Of a stretch of DNA of 60,000 bases, positions 1-12,800 are shown piece after piece. The stretch lies in assembly GCF_963678635.1 (NCBI RefSeq), contig NC_087063.1:38642759-38702758 (forward strand), written 5' to 3'. Positions within the stretch are counted from its first letter, which is position 1. Every line of letters begins with the position of its first letter. Source of the DNA: Symsagittifera roscoffensis. Taxonomy: Eukaryota > Xenacoelomorpha > Acoela > Convolutidae. Position numbers and translations under genes: made by a program. The notes below the pieces were generated by a model, which saw only the letters and a program-made list of their open reading frames with translations, did no database searches and was not told the DNA's origin.

Positions 1-694
1 TAGTATTCGAAATATAAAAGTTTGTTCTGGCTTTTGCCGAACTATCATATAACTATACGGCAAGTTTCTACTTTGTCGTATGTCGTCTTTGGTTCGAGGT
101 CTTCTTCCAATTCCGGGTAGTTCTATTATGGTTCGGAATATTGGCTCTGATCTATTGAGTCGGAGAGACATTTCAATTAAATTATTGTCGTATAACATTT
201 TGTAAATGTTTTTGTCTAATTTCTAATCTATTTTTGGTTAATTCTAATCTAGTAAGGTCTTGTTCGAGACTTATGGTCGCACCAGATGAGTTAGAACCGA
301 AGTGTAACTCATAGAGTAATTTCGGATAGGGTACACCGTCTGCTCGTCACGCTATCTTATTTTCGGCCGGATAGATTCGTGCAACTTCTTAGTCTAATAC
401 CGATCCTAATCTTACTCTTATACTATCTAGTCTCAGGTTGTTTAACTAGTCTCTGCTAGGCTCAATAGATCTAGGGTATACTGGTTTATTGCGGCTGCTG
501 AAGTGCTCGGGAGAGTCCAACTAATTTCTAAGTTAAATTCAAATCTCTCTGGTGCTGAAATTACAAGTAACTTCAGCACTTACAAATAAGTGGGTTGTTA
601 GTTAGATGGATCATGATTGGTTAATATTAAATACTTTACATTGGTAAAACATTTAATTTATCCAATCATAAAATATAGTTTAGATCAGGTTCCA
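1..694. other. AT-rich stretch without recognisable gene
   Basis: I see no coding region, RNA gene or clear repeat here. Reading frames on both strands are short and resemble no known family. Confidence 0.4.
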
Positions 695-1022
695 TTAGTT
701 AATCAAAAATTACGCCGAAAAAACCCAGTCGATCACTGACATAATTATCAAAGTGAGCCCCTTACGTAGCCCAACAAACTTTAAGAAGGGTACAATCTCC
801 AAAATATTGTATCAGTTACTTTATTTTTTTTTGATAGACAAAAAGTCATTTTTACTATATAAAATACCAACTTTTTATTTGAAAACAATTTTTAAACAAT
901 TTGCATTTTTTTTTGGAGAAAATACCCTTCTTAAAGTTTGTTGGACTACGTAAGGGGCTCACTTTGATATAATTATGTCAGTGATCGACTGGGTTTTTTC
1001 GGCGTAATTTTTGATTAACTAA
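695..1022. mobile_element. Foldback / MITE-like inverted-repeat element
   Basis: The outer 106 bases (695-800) reappear as their reverse complement at 915-1022 with only a few differences. Both arms begin TTAGTTAATCAAAAATTACG when read inward. The 114-bp centre is very AT-rich and codes for nothing recognisable. Long, nearly perfect terminal inverted repeats with a small non-coding core are typical of foldback or MITE-type non-autonomous DNA transposons. The ends are palindromic, so I cannot separate a TA or TTA target duplication from the repeat itself. The short open frame inside is an artefact of the AT-rich loop. Confidence 0.75.
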
Positions 1023-2954
1023 GAAAAGCCAAAATGACCCATTTTTGAGGTAAAATTTCGGACCCGAATTTCGCAAAACAAATTACACCATATTAAATCT
1101 GCTTAAATTTTAAGCAAGTTTTGTCTTCATAAGTTTTCACCTAAACTCAACCCAATTTGAGAAAAATTCGTTTTAAATTTCAAGTTTAACGCGTTTTGTC
1201 CGGTTAATTTAAATCAGCACTGTACTAATACAACGATAAGAAAAATCACATTCGAAGATATGCTCAAACACTTCCTTGAAAAATTTTCTTCACATTTGAA
1301 GAAAAATGAACCAAACATACAACTTTTGTTGCAAAGAGACGGATAAATCGCTTAGTGTCCTAAAACAGTTCATTCCCTTGTCTCAAAAAGTGCAATTGCG
1401 CTGGTTTTAAAAGATCACAAGAAACTCGACAATAACTGAGGCTCGCTTTCTTCAGCCAGGATTACTTTATTTTGAATGGTCAATTTTTCAAAACAACAGG
1501 TTAGGTAACGGAGTAGATGTGCACATTCTAGTTACTTTCCTAAATGAAATAAACTTTGCTCAGATGCTCAATTTTGATAATGCAATTCTTAATTTGATAT
1601 ACCACATAAGTGATGGGGTTTTTACAGTTGATGCGAACTTTGTCTTTTACAGAAAATGCGTAGATATGGATACAAGGCAATTTGAGGAAGAATATTTATG
1701 ATACGTGGAATGGAAAAAAAAATTCAGTTTTTTCTATTTAGCAAAAAAAACTGTTTCGTTTCGCTATAAAACATTCTCAATTGCTCCACAAACGTTTTTT
1801 TTTTTAATTGAAGCCGATAAAAAACTGTTTTACTTTGAAGGTGTTTGTGCAATGAATTGTCAAAATTGTTTTTTTTAAGCTCGACTTTTTGCTTTTTCAC
1901 AGGTTGAAATCAGATTTTATAAGTGGTGCGAAATTCGGCTTGGCTTCTTTCAAAATGATTTCCCCTTTAAACCTTTTGTATCGTAATTTTTGGATAACTT
2001 AACATGCTGTGCGACGTATCGCAAAGAGTGCAGTGTGATGTGTCACATACCAATAAATTTTTAGTATGTGACACCGTTCAAATGTGCAAATCTAAGACAT
2101 TTCGCTATCGTTAATGTGCACAAAAATGCAAATTCTATTTCACAGCGAAAACAATATATTCCAAAAACAATAAAAAGAAAAATTTTTCATCCCAAGTTTG
2201 TGCTAATAGATGCAAATTCTGCTTAATTGGAATCGCTTGTAAGAGAAGACTTGAAAATATTTTTTTGAAAAAACTTAATTTTTTTGTACAGAAAACTTTT
2301 AAGATGTTTCTTCATTTCGAAGCAAAAAAAGCACTCATTTTTTCCCATCTTGTCAGTGATGTCTCATAATTGTAGTAATGATTAAAATATTTCGTAAAGC
2401 AAAATCTTTGAGGTGGTGAGTCGTTTTTTTTGTCGATTTAGCAGAAGCCTTTCATGATTTTGTAGTTTCTGTTACGGATCCTTGATTATATTTTGAAATA
2501 CTTTAAACAATTTCCCTTTAACGGAAAACTTTAAAATTAAAGCAGACTTTTCGCTGATACTTGTATTCTGAGTGACCACAATCTTTTACAGCAGGAAAAT
2601 CACTGAAAGACTAAAATCACGCACAGCACACACGTTTTTTATTCATTATTTTTTAATTTCTGACTGAAAATTTTTCGTTTGGCTTTATTCGACCTAAATC
2701 AAACTTTTATCAACCTTACCCACAGAATATTGTCAAAAACATCGAGAAAATCAAAAATTGAATATTTTCGAAATTCTTTTGAAGAAAAAAATCTTAAGCC
2801 TTAAAACGCAAGACACAAGTGGAGCTAGACTAAAATGAATTTATAAAAAAAATTAACAACTTTCAAGTCTCTGCAACTACATTGAACAACACATGGGCTT
2901 GGAAACACAACGAAAGTTGATTTAAGCAAAATTAAAATCGGTCATGTGGCTACT
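1023..2954. other. AT-rich stretch without recognisable gene
   Basis: About 1.9 kb of T- and A-tract-rich sequence leading up to the satellite. The best open frame (1519-1701, plus) is 60 codons and resembles nothing I know. I see no RNA gene or element end. Confidence 0.4.
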
Positions 2955-3669
2955 AAGCCGACAAACGCAAGTCCGCGATATCAATTTTTATCGGAAAAAA
3001 ATTCGATTGCACACACTGAAAAAATGAGGTCCGGCCGGGACTGGAACCCCAGACATTAGGGTGCAAGGCGACGGCGTTAAATCAGTGGCCTTAGGGTGCA
3101 AGGTGAGGCCAATTGTCAACAAAACTGGATGTTCATAAGCTTTAATAAGACAGCAATTGAGATTTGAAAGAAAAGGTGTTTACGGAAAAAATTTTTGTTA
3201 ACGATTACAAGACACTCGTTCTGGGAAATCAAAATTAAACATCACTAGTCAAAATACAAATCAAGTTTTTTGGCCACATTTGCACGTTTTCAGTTAGAAA
3301 GCACACCGTGCCTTTTGATTGGTAAATAAATATGTAATGGACTCTAAAGGAATCAAAGATAAATCTCAAAAAAAATCCACGGCCTAAATAAGTTACCTCA
3401 CTGTTAATTGACGCTCAAAAAACTAGAAAACACACATGACATTTTTGGAATATAGGGTTTTTATTAGATGAAAAAAGAACTTGGTTTGATTAGAGTACAC
3501 AATCTGACTGTGATCATTCAATAATTTATAAACATAGGCAACTGACAGATGGAAAAGAGTAATGAACGCAAGCAAACTAAACAAGAACGACTTGTTTTAA
3601 CCGCGAAAAATCAAAATTGAGCGTGAACAAATTTTGAGATTTTTCCTGAAAAAAAATATCAGCAAGACC

Positions 3670-3677
3670 TATATAAG
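3670..3677 (+). promoter_or_regulatory. TATA-like motif repeated in each satellite unit (example)
   Basis: CCTATATAAGAG matches a strong TATA box and recurs in essentially every unit, about 90 bp upstream of the tRNA-like module. Whether it drives any transcript is unknown; chance retention in an AT-rich unit is possible. Confidence 0.3.
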
Positions 3678-3720
3678 AGTCCGCGAAATCAGAGTCCGCA
3701 AACACAAGTCCGCGAAATCA
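3677..3720. repeat. GTCCGC sub-repeat inside a satellite unit (example)
   Basis: GTCCGC occurs at 3679, 3694 and 3708, within AGTCCGCGAAATCA-type copies 14-15 bp apart. The number of these sub-repeats varies between units: the unit near 4420 has one and the unit near 15440 has two. This explains the two short units and suggests slippage at this site. Confidence 0.8.
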
Positions 3721-3763
3721 ATTTTTACCGGAAAAAAATTCGATTGCACACACAGAAAAAACG

Positions 3764-3850
3764 AGGTCCGGCCGGGACTGGAACCCCAGACATTAGGGTG
3801 CAAGGCGACGGCGTTAGCTCAGTGGCCTTAGGGTGCAAGGTGAGGCCAAT
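3764..3850 (-). other. tRNA-like module of the satellite unit (example)
   Basis: Read on the minus strand, the module contains GGTTCCAGTCC (3775-3785), a close match to the pol III B box GGTTCGANTCC. It is preceded by ACTGAGCTAACGCC and CGCCTTGCACC, which sit where the D arm and anticodon arm of a tRNA would lie. Many later units carry GGCTCCAGTCC, a weaker B box. The sequence CTTGCACCCTAA is present twice, so the cloverleaf is not clean. It is best read as a degenerate tRNA-derived (SINE-like) module captured in the satellite, not a tRNA gene. Confidence 0.4.
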
Positions 3851-6800
3851 TGTCAACAAAACTGGATGTTCATAAGCTTTAATAAGACAGCAATTGAGAT
3901 TTGAAAGAAAAGGTGTTTACGGAAAAAAATTTTGTTAACGATTACAAGACACTCGTTCTGGGAAATCAAAATTAAACGTCACTAGTCAAAATAAAAATCA
4001 AGTTTTTTGGCCACATTTGCACGTTTTCAGTTAGAATGCACACCGTGCCTTTTGATTGGTAAATAAATATGTAATGGACTCTAAAGGAATCAAAGATAAA
4101 TCTCAAAAAAAATCCACGGCCTAAATAATTTACCTCACTGTTAATTGACGCTCAAAAAACTAGAAAACACACATGACATTTTTGGAATATAGGGTTCTTA
4201 TTAGATGAAAAAAGAACTTGATTTGATTAGAGTACACAATCTGACTGTGATCATTCAATAATTTATAAACATAGGCAACTGACAGATGGAAAAGAGTAAT
4301 GAACGCAAGCAAACTAAACAAGAACGACTTGTTTTAACCGCGAAAAATCAAAATTGAGCGTGAACAAATTTTGAGATTTTTCCTGAAAAAAAATATCAGC
4401 AAGACCTATATAAGAGTCCGCGAAATCAATTTTTACCGGAAAAAAATTCGATTGCACACACTGAAAAAACGAGGTCCGGCCGGGACTGGAACCCCAGACA
4501 TTAGGGTGCAAGGCGACGGCGTTAACTCAGTGGCCTTAGGGTGCAAGGTGAGGCCAATTGTCAACAAAACTGGATGTTCATAAGCTTTAATAAGACAGCA
4601 ATTGAGATTTGAAAGAAAAGGTTTACGGAAAAAAAGTTTGTTAACGATTACAAGACACTCGTTCTGGGAAATCAAAATTAAACGTCACTAGTCAAAATAC
4701 AAATCAAGTTTTTTGGCGACATTTGCACGTTTTCAGTTAGAAAGCACACCGTGCCTTTTGATTGGTAAATAAATATGTAATGGACTCTAAAGGAATCAAA
4801 GATAAATCTCAAAAAAAATCCACGGCCTAAATAATTTACCTCACTGTTAATTGACGCTCAAAAAACTAGAAAACACACATGACATTTTTGGAATATAGGG
4901 TTCTTATTAGATGAAAAAAGAACTTGATTTGATTAGAGTACACAATCTGACTGTGATCATTCAATAATTTATAATTATAGGCAACTGACAGATGGAAAAG
5001 AGTAATGAACGCAAGCAAACTAAACAAGAACGACTTGTTTTAACCGCGAAAAATCAAAATTGAGCGTGAACAAATTTTGAGATTTTTCGTGAAAAAAATA
5101 TCAGCAAGACCTATATAAGAGTCCGAGAAATCAGAGTCCGCAAACACAAGTCCGCGAAATCAATTTTTACCGGAAAAAAATTCGATTGCACACACTGAAA
5201 AAACGAGGTCCGGCCGGGACTGGAGCCCCAGACATTAGGGTGCAAGGCGACGGCGTTAACTCAGAGGCCTTAGGGTGCCAGGTGAGGGCAATTGTCAACA
5301 AAATTGGATGTTCATAAGCTTTAATAAGACAGCAATTGAGATTTGAAAGAAAAGGTGTTTACGGAAAAAAATTTTGTTAACGATTACAAGACACTCGTTC
5401 TGGGAAATCAAAATTAAACGTCACTAGTCAAAATATAAATCAATTTTTTTTGGCCACATTTGCACGTTTTCAGTTAGAAAGCACACCGTGCCTTTTGATT
5501 GGTAAATAAATATGTAATGGACTCTAAAGGAATCAAAGATAAATCTCAAAAAAATCCACGGCCTAAATAATTTACCTCACTGTTAATTGACGCTCAAAAA
5601 ACTAGAAAACACACATGACATTTTTGGAATATAGGGTTCTTATTAGATGAAAAAAACAACTTGATTTGATTAGAGTACACAATCTGACTGTGATCGTTCA
5701 ATAATTTATAAACATAGGCAACTGACAGGTGGAAAAGAGTAATGAACGCAAGGAAACTAAACAAGAACGACTTGTTTTAACCGCGAAAAATCAAAATTGA
5801 GCGTGAAGAAATTTTGAGATTATTCCTGAAAAAAAAATATCAGCAAGACCTATATAAGAGTCCGCGAAATCAGAGTCCGCAAACACAAGTCCGCGAAATC
5901 AATTTTTACCGTAAAAAAATTCGATTGCACACACTGAAAAAACGAGGTCCGGCCGGGACTGGAACCCCAGACATTGGGGTGCAAGGCGACGGCGTTAACT
6001 CAGTGGCCTTAGGGTGCCAGGTGAGGGCAATTGTCAACAAAATTGGATGTTCATAAGCTTTAATAAGACAGCAATTGAGATTTGAAAGAAAACGTGTTTA
6101 CGGAAAAAATTTTTGTTAACGATTACAAGACACTCGTTCTGGGAAATCAAAATTAAACGTCACTAGTCAAAATATAAATCAATTTTTTTTGGCCACATTT
6201 GCACGTTTTCAGTTGGAAAGCACACCGTGCCTTTTGATTGGTAAATAAATATGTAATGGACTCTAAAGGAATCAAAGATAAATCTCAAAAAAAATCCACG
6301 GCCTAAATAATTTACCTCACTGTTAATTGACGCTCAAAAAACTAGAATACACACATGACATTTTTGGAATATAGGGTTTTTATTAGATGAAAAAAGAACT
6401 TGATTTGATTAGAGTACACAATCTGACTGTGATCATTCAATAATTTATAATTATAGGCAACTGACAGATGGAAAAGAGTAATGAACGCAAGCAAACTAAA
6501 CAAGAACGACTTGTTTTAACCGCGAAAAATCAAAATTGAGCGTGAACAAATTTTGAGATTTTTCGTGAAAAAAATATCAGCAAGACCTATATAAGAGTCC
6601 GAGAAATCAGAGTCCGCAAACACAAGTCCGCGAAATCAATTTTTACCGGAAAAAAATTCGATTGCACACACTGAAAAAACGAGGTCCGGCCGGGACTGGA
6701 GCCCCAGACATTAGGGTGCAAGGCGACGGCGTTAACTCAGAGGCCTTAGGGTGCCAGGTGAGGGCAATTGTCAACAAAATTGGATGTTCATAAGCTTTAA

Positions 6801-9800
6801 TAAGACAGCAATTGAGATTTGAAAGAAAAGGTGTTTACGGAAAAAAATTTTGTTAACGATTACAAGACACTCGTTCTGGGAAATCAAAATTAAACGTCAC
6901 TAGTCAAAATATAAATCAATTTTTTTTGGCCACATTTGCACGTTTTCAGTTAGAAAGCACACCGTGCCTTTTGATTGGTAAATAAATATGTAATGGACTC
7001 TAAAGGAATCAAAGATAAATCTCAAAAAAATCCACGGCCTAAATAATTTACCTCACTGTTAATTGACGCTCAAAAAACTAGAAAACACACATGACATTTT
7101 TGGAATATAGGGTTCTTATTAGATGAAAAAAACAACTTGATTTGATTAGAGTACACAATCTGACTGTGATCGTTCAATAATTTATAAACATAGGCAACTG
7201 ACAGGTGGAAAAGAGTAATGAACGCAAGGAAACTAAACAAGAACGACTTGTTTTAACCGCGAAAAATCAAAATTGAGCGTGAAGAAATTTTGAGATTATT
7301 CCTGAAAAAAAAATATCAGCAAGACCTATATAAGAGTCCGCGAAATCAGAGTCCGCAAACACAAGTCCGCGAAATCAATTTTTACCGTAAAAAAATTCGA
7401 TTGCACACACTGAAAAAACGAGGTCCGGCCGGGACTGGAACCCCAGACATTGGGGTGCAAGGCGACGGCGTTAACTCAGTGGCCTTAGGGTGCCAGGTGA
7501 GGGCAATTGTCAACAAAATTGGATGTTCATAAGCTTTAATAAGACAGCAATTGAGATTTGAAAGAAAACGTGTTTACGGAAAAAATTTTTGTTAACGATT
7601 ACAAGACACTCGTTCTGGGAAATCAAAATTAAACGTCACTAGTCAAAATATAAATCAATTTTTTTTGGCCACATTTGCACGTTTTCAGTTGGAAAGCACA
7701 CCGTGCCTTTTGATTGGTAAATAAATATGTAATGGACTCTAAAGGAATCAAAGATAAATCTCAAAAAAAATCCACGGCCTAAATAATTTACCTCACTGTT
7801 AATTGACGCTCAAAAAACTAGAATACACACATGACATTTTTGGAATATAGGGTTTTTATTAGATGAAAAAAGAACTTGATTTGATTAGAGTACACAATCT
7901 GACTGTGATCATTCAATAATTTATAATTATAGGCAACTGACAGATGGAAAAGAGTAATGAACGCAAGCAAACTAAACAAGAACGACTTGTTTTAACCGCG
8001 AAAAATCAAAATTGAGCGTGAACAAATTTTGAGATTTTTCCTGAAAAAAATATCAGCAAGACCTATATAAGAGTTCGCGAAATCAGAGTCCGCAAACACA
8101 AGTCCGCGAAATCAATTTTTACCGGAAAAAAATTCGATTGCACACACTGAAAAAACGAGGTCCGGCCGGGACTGGAACCCCAGACATTAGGGTGCAAGGC
8201 GACGGCGTTAACTCAGTGGCCTTAGGGTGCCAGGTGAGGGCAATTGTCAACAAAATTGGATGTTCATAAGCTTTAATAAGACAGCAATTGAGATTTGAAA
8301 GAAACGTGTTTACGGAAAAAAATTTTGTTAACGATTACAAGACACTCGTTCTGGGAAATCAAAATTAAACGTCACTAGTCAAAATATAAATCAATTTTTT
8401 TTGGCCACATTTGCACGTTTTCAGTTGGAAAGCACACCGTGCCTTTTGATTGGTAAATAAATATGTAATGGACTCTAAAGGAATCAAAGATAAATCTCAA
8501 AAAAAATCCACGGCCTAAATAATTTACCTCACTGTTAATTGACGTTCAAAAAACTAGAAAACACACATGACATTTTTGGAATATAGGGTTCTTATTAGAT
8601 GAAAAAAACAACTTGATTTGATTAGAGTACACAATCTGACTGTGATCGTTCAATAATTTATAAACATAAGCAACTGACAGGTGGAAAAGAGTAATGAACG
8701 CAAGGAAACTAAACAAGAACGACTTGTTTTAACCGCGAAAAATCAAAATTGAGCGTGAAGAAATTTTGAGATTATTCCTGAAAAAAAAATATCAGCAAGA
8801 CCTATATAAGAGTCCGCGAAATCAGAGTCCGCAAACACAAGTCCGCGAAATCAATTTTTACCGGAAAAAAATTCGATTGCACACACTGAAAAAACGAGGT
8901 CCGGCCGGGACTGGAACCCCAGACATTAGGGTGCAAGGCGACGGCGTTAACTCAGTGGCCTTAGGGTGCCAGGTGAGGGCAATTGTCAACAAAATTGGAT
9001 GTTCATAAGCTTTAATAAGACAGCAATTGAGATTTGAAAGAAACGTGTTTACGGAAAAAAATTTTGTTAACGATTACAAGACACTCGTTCTGGGAAATCA
9101 AAATTAAACGTCACTAGTCAAAATATAAATCAATTTTTTTTGGCCACATTTGCACGTTTTCAGTTGGAAAGCACACCGTGCCTTTTGATTGGTAAATAAA
9201 TATGTAATGGACTCTAAAGGAATCAAAGATAAATCTCAAAAAAAATCCACGGCCTAAATAATTTACCTCACTGTTAATTGACGCTCAAAAAACTAGAATA
9301 CACACATGACATTTTTGGAATATAGGGTTTTTATTAGATGAAAAAAGAACTTGATTTGATTAGAGTACACAATCTGACTGTGATCATTCAATAATTTATA
9401 ATTATAGGCAACTGACAGATGGAAAAGAGTAATGAACGCAAGCAAACTAAACAAGAACGACTTGTTTTAACCGCGAAAAATCAAAATTGAGCGTGAACAA
9501 ATTTTGAGATTTTTCGTGAAAAAAATATCAGCAAGACCTATATAAGAGTCCGAGAAATCAGAGTCCGCAAACACAAGTCCGCGAAATCAATTTTTACCGG
9601 AAAAAAATTCGATTGCACACACTGAAAAAACGAGGTCCGGCCGGGACTGGAGCCCCAGACATTAGGGTGCAAGGCGACGGCGTTAACTCAGAGGCCTTAG
9701 GGTGCCAGGTGAGGGCAATTGTCAACAAAATTGGATGTTCATAAGCTTTAATAAGACAGCAATTGAGATTTGAAAGAAAAGGTGTTTACGGAAAAAAATT

Positions 9801-12800
9801 TTGTTAACGATTACAAGACACTCGTTCTGGGAAATCAAAATTAAACGTCACTAGTCAAAATATAAATCAATTTTTTTTGGCCACATTTGCACGTTTTCAG
9901 TTAGAAAGCACACCGTGCCTTTTGATTGGTAAATAAATATGTAATGGACTCTAAAGGAATCAAAGATAAATCTCAAAAAAAATCCACGGCCTAAATAATT
10001 TACCTCACTGTTAATTGACGCTCAAAAAACTAGAATACACACATGACATTTTTGGAATATAGGGTTTTTATTAGATGAAAAAAGAACTTGATTTGATTAG
10101 AGTACACAATCTGACTGTGATCATTCAATAATTTATAATTATAGGCAACTGACAGATGGAAAAGAGTAATGAACGCAAGCAAACTAAACAAGAACGACTT
10201 GTTTTAACCGCGAAAAATCAAAATTGAGCGTGAACAAATTTTGAGATTTTTCCTGAAAAAAATATCAGCAAGACCTATATAAGAGTCCGCGAAATCAGAG
10301 TCCGCAAACACAAGTCCGCGAAATCAATTTTTACCGGAAAAAAATTCGATTGCACACACTGAAAAAACGAGGTCCGGCTGGGACTGGAGCCCCAGACATT
10401 AGGGTGCAAGGCGACGGCGTTAACTCAGAGGCCTTAGGGTGCCAGGTGAGGGCAATTGTCAACAAAATTGGATGTTCATAAGCTTTAATAAGACAGCAAT
10501 TGAGATTTGAAAGAAAAGGTGTTTACGGAAAAAAATTTTGTTAACAATTACAAGACACTCGTTCTGGGAAATCAAAATTAAACGTCACTAGTCAAAATAT
10601 AAATCAATTTTTTTTGGCCACATTTGCACGTTTTCAGTTGGAAAGCACACCGTGCCTTTTGATTGGTAAATAAAAATGTAATGGACTCTAAAGGAATCAA
10701 AGATAAATCTCAAAAAAAATCCACGGCCTAAATAATTTACCTCACTGTTAATTGACGCTCAAAAAACTAGAATACACACATGACATTTTTGGAATATAGG
10801 GTTTTTATTAGATGAAAAAAGAACTTGATTTGATTAGAGTACACAATCTGACTGTGATCATTCAATAATTTATAATTATAGGCAACTGACAGATGGAAAA
10901 GAGTAATGAACGCAAGCAAACTAAACAAGAACGACTTGTTTTAACCGCGAAAAATCAAAATTGAGCGTGAACAAATTTTGAGATTTTTCCTGAAAAAAAT
11001 ATCAGCAAGACCTATATAAGAGTCCGCGAAATCAGAGTCCGCAAACACAAGTCCGCGAAATCAATTTTTACCGGAAAAAAATTCGATTGCACACACTGAA
11101 AAAACGAGGTCCGGCCGGGACTGGAGCCCCAGACATTAGGGTGCAAGGCGACGGCGTTAACTCAGAGGCCTTAGGGTGCCAGGTGAGGGCAATTGTCAAC
11201 AAAATTGGATGTTCATAAGCTTTAATAAGACAGCAATTGAGATTTGAAAGAAAAGGTGTTTCCGGAAAAAAATTTTGTTAACGATTACAAGACACTCGTT
11301 CTGGGAAATCAAAAATAAACGTCACTAGTCAAAATATAAATCAATTTTTTTGGCCACATTTGCACGTTTTCAGTTAGAAAGCACACCGTGCCTTTTGATT
11401 GGTAAATAAATATGTAATGGACTCTAAAGGAATCAAAGATAAATCTCAAAAAAAATCCACGGCCTAAATAATTTACCTCACTGTTAATTGACGCTCAAAA
11501 AACTAGAATACACACATGACATTTTTGGAATATAGGGTTCTTATTAGATGAAAAAAGAACTTGATTTGATTAGAGTACACAATCTGACTGTGATCATTCA
11601 ATAATTTATAATTATAGGCAACTGACAGATGGAAAAGAGTAATGAACGCAAGCAAACTAAACAAGAACGACTTGTTTTAACCGCGAAAAATCAAAATTGA
11701 GCGTGAACAAATTTTGAGATTTTTCCTGAAAAAAATATCAGCAAGACCTATATAAGAGTCGGCGAAATCAGAGTCCGCAAACACAAGTCCGCGAAATCAA
11801 TTTTTACCGGAAAAAAATTCGATTGCACACACTGAAAAAACGAGGTCCGGCCGGGACTGGAGCCCCAGACGTTAGGGTGCAAGGCGACGGCGTTAACTCA
11901 GAGGCCTTAGGGTGCCAGGTGAGGGCAATTGTCAACAAAATTGGATGTTCATAAGCTTTAATAAGACAGCAATTGAGATTTGAAAGAAAAGGTGTTTACG
12001 GAAAAAATTTTTGTTAACGATTACAAGACACTCGTTCTGGGAAATCAAAATTAAACGTCACTAGTCAAATTTTAAATCAATTTTTTTGGCTACATTTGCA
12101 CGTTTTCAGTTAGAAAGCACACCGTGCCTTTTGATTGGTAAATAAATATGTAATGGACTCTAAAGGAATCAATGATAAATCTCAAAAAAGATCCACGGCC
12201 TAAATAACTTACCTCACTGTTAATTGACGCTCAAAAAACTAGAATACACACATGACATTTTTGGAATATAGGGTTCTTATTAGATGAAAAAAGAACTTGA
12301 TTTGATTAGAGTACACAATCTGACTGTGATCATTCAATAATTTATAATTATAGGCAACTGACAGATGGAAAAGAGTAATGAACGCAAGCAAACTAAACAA
12401 GAACGACTTGTTTTAACCGCGAAAAATCAAAATTGAGCGTGAACAAATTTTGAGATTTTTCCTGAAAAAAATATCAGCAAGACCTATATAAGAGTCCGCG
12501 AAATCAGAGTCCGCAAACACAAGTCCGCGAAATCAATTTTTACCGGAAAAAAATTCGATTGCACACACAGAAAAAACGAGGTCCGGCCGGGACTGGAGCC
12601 CCAGACATTAGGGTGCAAGGCGACGGCGTTAACTCAGAGGCCTTAGGGTGCCAGGTGAGGGCAATTGTCAACAAAATTGGATGTTCATAAGCTTTAATAA
12701 GACAGCAATTGAGACTTGAAAGAAAAGGTGTTTACGGAAAAAATTTTTGTTAACGATTACAAGACACTCGTTCTGGGAAATCAAAATTAAACGTCACTAG

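Noticed and set aside
5814-9008. Recurring 80-codon open frames in the satellite as a repeated gene
   Set aside because: They appear only in one unit variant, change with single-base differences, contain antisense tRNA-like sequence and resemble no protein family.
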